Shown: positions 14,596-17,359 of the stretch, piece by piece
How positions within the stretch are numbered: the first letter of the stretch is position 1
Layout of the letters: the number at the start of each line of letters is the position of its first letter
NCBI GenBank assembly: GCA_002419025.1
Contig: DIFG01000037.1
Coordinates: forward strand, 14,447 to 31,805
DNA from: Deltaproteobacteria bacterium UBA5754
GTDB lineage: Bacteria > Desulfobacterota > Dissulfuribacteria > Dissulfuribacterales > UBA5754
DNA: 17,359 nt
Direction: 5' to 3'
Made by a program: the position numbers and the translations under genes
The notes under the pieces: model-generated
Seen by the model: only the letters and a program-made list of their open reading frames with translations
Told to the model about the DNA's origin: nothing
Databases searched by the model: none

Positions 14596-14736
14596 GGGAA
14601 CCTTGAAAAATGAGGATTTTCGTTCGAGGGCAAGGCGCGAGAAGGTCAAAAAGCGGAGCATACTCCCTGTATGTGAGCATTTTTGACCGACGAGCAACAC
14701 AGCCATCGGGCGAAAGGACCATTTTTCAAGATTCCC
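14596..14736. mobile_element. Foldback/MITE-like element with terminal repeats and ATTA duplication
   Basis: This 141-bp non-coding element has termini GGGAACCTTGAAAAATG (14596-14612) and CATTTTTCAAGATTCCC (14720-14736), inverted at 16 of 17 positions. It is flanked on both sides by ATTA (14592-14595 and 14737-14740), consistent with a 4-bp target duplication. The interior also folds: GGTCAAAAA at 14644-14652 pairs with TTTTTGACC near 14680-14688. It has no ORF and would depend on a transposase elsewhere. A related, inverted and interrupted copy is at 1-114, and one terminus recurs at 2868-2884. It separates the mobB unit from the hydrogenase promoter. Confidence 0.82.
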
Positions 14737-14794
14737 ATTAATTTTTTTTACCGTCAAGGACATGATACAGGCCTTTTAAACATCCTTCCAGGCG

Positions 14795-15316
14795 TCATTC
14801 TTTCTGAATAAATCCCTCAATGAACTCGATGACGGCCGGGACATCAAAACGGCTTATACACCGAATCCCTCCATCCTCCACCGCCACGTCTGATACCATG
14901 GCCACCACCCCGGGGACGTTGCCGGACAGGGGCCTTTCCCGAAGCCCCGCCCTCCATACCTCGATCTTGGGGATGTCCGGGCAGTGTTTGAAGCCCTCGG
15001 CGATGACGAGATCCACTCCGGGAAAGAGGCGGGCGGCGAGCTCGGGCAGGGGCTCTCCTATGTTTTCCTGCACAAGACGGATGGTGGACGGCCCGACCAG
15101 GGCCACGCTCCCGATCCCGTCCTCAAGAAAGAGCCCTGTGTCGGTCCCGGGGGTGTCGGAGGGGGGCATGTCATGCTTCGTGGACTTGATGACGGCGATC
15201 CTGTGGCCGCGAGAGCGGAGCTCCTGCGCCACCTCACGGATGAGGGTCGTCTTTCCGCTGTCGTGCCGGCCGACAAAGGCAAGGATCGGGGCCGGCCGCA
15301 TCCTCCTCCCATTCAT
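14795..15316 (-). CDS. mobB: Molybdopterin-guanine dinucleotide biosynthesis protein MobB
   Basis: MobB is a GTP-binding P-loop protein that assists MobA in attaching GMP to molybdopterin to make the bis-MGD cofactor. The 173-aa protein has Walker A GRHDSGKTT (16-24), and the family segment VIAEGFKH followed by PKIEVWR. Length is normal. ATG 15316 overlaps the permease stop by ATGA, so translation is coupled to a metal-transport permease. No mobA or molybdoenzyme gene is in the window. Confidence 0.93.
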   Translation of the reverse strand: MNGRRMRPAPILAFVGRHDSGKTTLIREVAQELRSRGHRIAVIKSTKHDMPPSDTPGTDTGLFLEDGIGSVALVGPSTIRLVQENIGEPLPELAARLFPGVDLVIAEGFKHCPDIPKIEVWRAGLRERPLSGNVPGVVAMVSDVAVEDGGIRCISRFDVPAVIEFIEGFIQKE

Positions 15317-16164
15317 GCCCTGCCCACAGTCGAGGCGATCCCGCGTCCCGCAAGCACCGACCCGTACACCATGCCGGTCAGGAGGATGATGGTCGCCCCA
15401 GAGGGGGTATCAGCCACATAGCTGAGGGCAAGACCTCCGGACGTGCACAGGGCGGACACGATCATGGCTGCGAGGATCATAGCCGAAAGCCGCCGGGTGA
15501 AATGGGACGCCACTCCGGCAGGTAGCGTTAAGAGCGCGATCACCATGACGATCCCTACCACCTGGACGAGAAGGACGACGGTTAAGGCCGTCATGCAAAG
15601 GAGAAGGAGGTTGTAAAAGGGGACATGGACCCCCCGGAGTGAAGCGAATTCGTCATCGAAGGAGAAGGCAACAAGCCTTGTGTATGCAAGAAAGGTAACG
15701 CCTGCGAGCACGCAGTCGAGCAGGACCATGAGGATGAGATCCCTTGGCGTCACCATGAGGATGTTCCCGAAGAGATAGCTCATGAGGTCTTCACTGTAGC
15801 CCCTGGTCATGCTGATGAACAGGATGCCCGTGGCCATCCCGACAGACCATACGGCGCTCAGGACCGTATCCTCCCGTTCCTTTGCAACTTCACGTACGAA
15901 GGAGATGACGACGGCCGCAGCAAGGGCGGCGAGTACCGCCCCCACGAGAGGGGTCATCCAGAGGATCCCTTGTTCACGCTGGAGATAGCGCGCAATTCCC
16001 ATACCGCCCAGGACGCTGTGCGCAATGGCCCCTGCCATGTAGGTGATCCGGTTGACCGTGACGAAACTTCCTACGATTCCGCAGGCAAGGGAGGCGAGAA
16101 GGGCCGCGAGAAAGGCGAATTGGAGAAAGGGGAAGGTCAGGAGGTCGCGGATGAGTTCATTCAT
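15313..16164 (-). CDS. Metal ABC transporter permease, ZnuB/MntB (ABC-3) family
   Basis: This 283-aa inner-membrane protein has about eight hydrophobic segments. It carries family features of zinc/manganese/iron ABC permeases: the YMAGAIAHSVLGGMG segment near residue 45, SYLFGNILMVTP in the middle, and ALLTLPAGVAS toward the C-terminus. The transported metal cannot be read from the sequence. It normally works with an ATPase and a periplasmic binding protein, neither of which is in the window. The start ATG 16164 has only a weak ribosome site. TTGACA lies about 30 bp upstream on the minus strand, but no convincing -10 follows. It forms a 4-bp overlapping pair with mobB. Confidence 0.9.
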   Translation of the reverse strand: MNELIRDLLTFPFLQFAFLAALLASLACGIVGSFVTVNRITYMAGAIAHSVLGGMGIARYLQREQGILWMTPLVGAVLAALAAAVVISFVREVAKEREDTVLSAVWSVGMATGILFISMTRGYSEDLMSYLFGNILMVTPRDLILMVLLDCVLAGVTFLAYTRLVAFSFDDEFASLRGVHVPFYNLLLLCMTALTVVLLVQVVGIVMVIALLTLPAGVASHFTRRLSAMILAAMIVSALCTSGGLALSYVADTPSGATIILLTGMVYGSVLAGRGIASTVGRA

Positions 16165-16346
16165 GGCCGATCGCCATATTCAGCCCCGTCCGCTCCGGCT
16201 GTCAAGGGGAGGAGGACGAATTTCCGGATCCGGGCTACGAAAAAAAAGGCCTCAATACAGAGGAAACAGAGAGCACAGAAAAAACCTTATCGCAAAAATT
16301 TCAAGTAGTTCGTTGGCGCTTTGTCATTTCGTATTGTTATCTGATG
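16165..16346. other. Spacer without genes, repeat-like tract
   Basis: No gene is seen. On the minus strand the stretch around 16250-16285 reads CTGTGCTCTCTGTTTCC and then CCTCTGTATTGAGG followed by T8, a weak 4-bp stem with a T-run that could stop transcription coming from hicB. CTCTGTG-type tracts recur between genes in many bacteria by my recollection, which is unverified. The rest shows nothing I can assign. Confidence 0.4.
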
Positions 16347-16555
16347 CTATAATAATTTTTTGAACTCGTCATTACCAAGGCCGGCATCCTTCACAATTCC
16401 AGCCATCGTAAAGGCATCGACAGGATTCGCTCTCGGAATTGTGATGATACGCTCACCGTTGGTCATGGTGGCTTGCCTTCACGGGCAATCCAGAAGCCCG
16501 CTTTCTGAAAAACCTTGACAGCCCGCTGATGATTTACTCCTGCCAATTTAGACAT
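16347..16555 (-). pseudogene. hicA: HicA-type mRNA interferase toxin, frameshifted
   Basis: Reading from ATG 16555 gives MSKLAGVNHQRAVKVF and on to FWIAREGK, then PP and a TGA at 16463-16465. The rest of a normal HicA continues in another frame from 16466 to the TAG at 16347: MTNGERIITIPRANP, then a tail ending DEFKKLL. Between the AAG lysine codon and ATG there are 5 bases where 6 are needed, so one base was lost. The missing residue is the conserved catalytic histidine of the double-stranded-RNA-binding fold (GKH/GSH). The start overlaps hicB by 8 bp. A toxin dead by mutation, with a normal antitoxin upstream, is the simplest reading; a sequencing error is possible. Confidence 0.85.
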
Positions 16556-16748
16556 TGGCGACTTCTACGTAGCGAAAATCCTTATCTTTCGTCAACTCCT
16601 CCACAGTTTCCAAATATGCCTGTATTGCGTCCTTAATGTTTTCTAATGCCTCTTCTTCTGTCTTGCCTTGAGACCAGCAACCTGGTAAGCCGGGAACCCA
16701 AACAGAATAACCCTCATCCGTTTTTTGAAGATTTACCTTGTATTTCAT
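16548..16748 (-). CDS. hicB: HicB-family antitoxin
   Basis: This 66-aa protein of the short HicB type (UPF0150-like partial RNase H fold) includes YSVWVPGLPGCWSQG and TEEEALENIKDAI, the family signature. It would neutralise HicA by direct binding. It has no C-terminal DNA-binding domain, so autoregulation is unclear. ATG 16748 is preceded by GAAGG; the longer open frame (to 16898) runs through a palindromic repeat and is not protein-like. The gene order is antitoxin first, and the 3' end overlaps the broken hicA by 8 bp. Confidence 0.88.
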   Translation of the reverse strand: MKYKVNLQKTDEGYSVWVPGLPGCWSQGKTEEEALENIKDAIQAYLETVEELTKDKDFRYVEVANV

Positions 16749-16782
16749 AACACCTTCACACAGCCCGTTTTTTTGAATTTTA

Positions 16783-16957
16783 CCTGAATCCGTGAGATAT
16801 GCACTCAACCTTACGATTTCACAGAATAAGCCGGCGGCAGGGATATTTGTGGATGGAGACGCCCATGGACGGGCGCCCGTCGGCAAATCCGCCCCCATGG
16901 ACTGGGGCTATTTGCCGCACGGAACAAATACCCCTGCCGCCGGCTCACGGATTCAGG
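16783..16957. repeat. Nested palindromic element upstream of hicB
   Basis: The outer arms CCTGAATCCGTGAG (16783-16796) and CTCACGGATTCAGG (16944-16957) pair perfectly over 14 bp. The inner arms 16829-16850 and 16924-16945 match at 21 of 22 positions. Inside are CGGCAAAT pairing with ATTTGCCG (16881-16917 region) and the 14-bp palindrome GACGGGCGCCCGTC, so the whole can fold as a branched cruciform. It is non-coding and lies 35 bp upstream of the hicB start, overlapping where the hicB promoter should be. Its style (long GC-rich arms, branched apex) resembles the palindrome at 149-306, but I could not show they are the same family. Confidence 0.8.
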
Positions 16958-17141
16958 TTTTAGGTAAACCGGCATCGAAGATCAACATGCCGCTTCGCGG
17001 CAAAACCGCTCCCGGACGGAAAGGCCACCATCAAATAATCAAGACACATCTTCGGGCCAGCCCTCCTCCGGCGGCCCCATGCATTCTCGTGCCTCCGCCG
17101 TGAAAGGCGATCTCCTGCGCATCACCTACCCTGTGGATATA
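16958..17141. other. Spacer with small hairpin, no gene
   Basis: The only clear structure is TGCCGC-TTC-GCGGCA near 16988-17002, a 6-bp stem followed by AAAA. The rest has no open frame with a plausible ribosome site and looks like degenerate or repeat DNA between the palindrome and the dispersed repeat at 17142. Confidence 0.35.
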
Positions 17142-17177
17142 GAAAAATGGGCTCTTCGTCATTTCGTGTGGAATTTG
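17142..17177 (+). repeat. Second copy of the 36-bp dispersed repeat
   Basis: This matches 2877-2912 at 34 of 36 bases in the same orientation, with the shared core CTTCGTCATTT and GTGTGGAATTTG. Sequence similarity ends on both sides, so this is a short conserved unit such as an insertion-sequence end. Here the GGGAACCTT part seen at 2868 is not preserved. Confidence 0.72.
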
Positions 17178-17210
17178 ATCGGTTTCCAGTGCGCAGTTGC
17201 ATACCGCCTC

Positions 17211-17235
17211 GTCATTCCGGCGGAGGCCGGAATCC
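17211..17235. repeat. Short palindrome of the ATTCCGGC/GCCGGAAT type
   Basis: ATTCCGGC (17214-17221) and GCCGGAAT (17226-17233) form an 8-bp perfect stem around GGAG, within GTCATTCCGGCGGAGG and its continuation. This is the class of short intergenic palindromes similar in form to Neisseria dRS3 repeats (ATTCC...GGAAT). It ends 17 bp before the GIY-YIG gene start. Confidence 0.75.
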
Positions 17236-17252
17236 TGTATAGAACGTGAATT

Positions 17253-17359
17253 ATGAAGCCGTGCGTCTATCTTCTGGCCGGCCGCAGAAACGGAACCCTG
17301 TATGTGGGTGTCACATCCGATCTCGTAAAGCGCATATGGGAACACAAGAACAATGTGGT
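17253..17359 (+). CDS. GIY-YIG nuclease family protein, cut by window end
   Basis: From ATG 17253 the frame stays open to the window edge (35 codons). It reads MKPCVYLLAGRRNGTLYVG and then VTSDLVKRIWEHKN, which is the N-terminal half of a small stand-alone GIY-YIG (URI/YhbQ-like) domain. The VYLL and LYVG pair is the GIY-YIG motif and the arginine of LVKRIWEH is the conserved catalytic one. The family is usually 80-100 aa; its cellular role is not established. The ribosome site is weak. It is the only plus-strand gene in the window and sits directly behind a short palindromic repeat. Confidence 0.85.
   Translation, partial: MKPCVYLLAGRRNGTLYVGVTSDLVKRIWEHKNNV

Noticed and set aside
14516..14600. 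Sigma-54 promoter for the hydrogenase operon
   Set aside because: A GG/GC pair exists on the minus strand, but its spacing is 9 rather than 10 bases and the flanks do not match.
16463..16555. Programmed ribosomal frameshift in hicA
   Set aside because: There is no slippery heptamer at the break, and the frame change would still not restore the catalytic histidine.
16783..16957. Integron attC recombination site
   Set aside because: The folded element lacks the terminal GTTRRRY/RYYYAAC core sites, and there is no integron integrase or cassette array.
1..17359. CRISPR array, tRNA or rRNA genes
   Set aside because: I saw no regularly spaced direct repeats and no cloverleaf with tRNA consensus. 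The repeats present are dispersed palindromes.

Overview
This 17.4 kb, GC-rich window reads like the chromosome of a Gram-negative, probably anaerobic or facultative bacterium. Evidence for this is a Tat-exported membrane-bound [NiFe] uptake hydrogenase, PEP-CTERM surface proteins and a sigma-54-type promoter. Desulfobacterota (former Deltaproteobacteria) fits best, but that placement is inference because no marker gene is present. Almost every gene is on the minus strand, so transcription runs from high to low coordinates.

Layout from low to high coordinates. Positions 1-330 hold repeats: part of a foldback (MITE-like) element carrying a second palindrome, and a 158-bp inverted repeat. Next, on the minus strand, come a possible 38-aa ORF, a YkgJ-type cysteine-cluster protein, parB and parA, joined by 4-bp stop/start overlaps. 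A near-perfect parS site abuts the parA start codon. Positions 2850-3200 contain repeat debris and a strong bidirectional terminator. Two PEP-CTERM genes follow (3204-4590). A well-spaced sigma-54 promoter lies in front of the upstream one, and the downstream one is strikingly AT-rich.

The centre (4809-14515) is one compact ten-gene operon, in transcription order hyaA-hyaB-hyaC-hypF-hypC-hypD-hypE-hyaD-hypA-hypB. It encodes the small, large and cytochrome b subunits of a group 1 [NiFe] hydrogenase and all six Hyp maturation proteins plus the endopeptidase. HypF/HypE/HypC/HypD build Fe(CN)2CO, HypA/HypB insert nickel, HyaD trims the large subunit, and the Tat signal on HyaA exports the dimer to dock on HyaC and feed electrons to quinone. 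The small subunit lacks the two extra proximal-cluster cysteines of O2-tolerant enzymes, and no HyaE/HyaF-type chaperones are present, so a standard O2-sensitive enzyme is expected.

Upstream of hyaA (14596-14736) is an intact 141-bp foldback element with 17-bp terminal inverted repeats and a 4-bp ATTA flanking duplication. Its sibling at 1-114 is inverted, so the pair brackets the whole parAB/PEP-CTERM/hydrogenase block. Beyond it lie mobB and a ZnuB-type metal ABC permease in an overlapping pair, with no ATPase or binding-protein gene in the window. A HicB antitoxin gene follows, with a hicA toxin gene broken by a frameshift at its catalytic-histidine position. The right edge (16.78-17.36 kb) is repeat-rich: a nested palindrome of about 175 bp, a second copy of a 36-bp dispersed repeat, and a short ATTCCGGC/GCCGGAAT palindrome 19 bp before a truncated GIY-YIG nuclease gene.

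The core genes belong to known families. The parts most worth a second look are the sigma-54/PEP-CTERM pair, the foldback elements with target duplication, the palindrome/GIY-YIG neighbourhood, the broken toxin, the parS site doubling as a leader ORF, and the unexplained palindromes.
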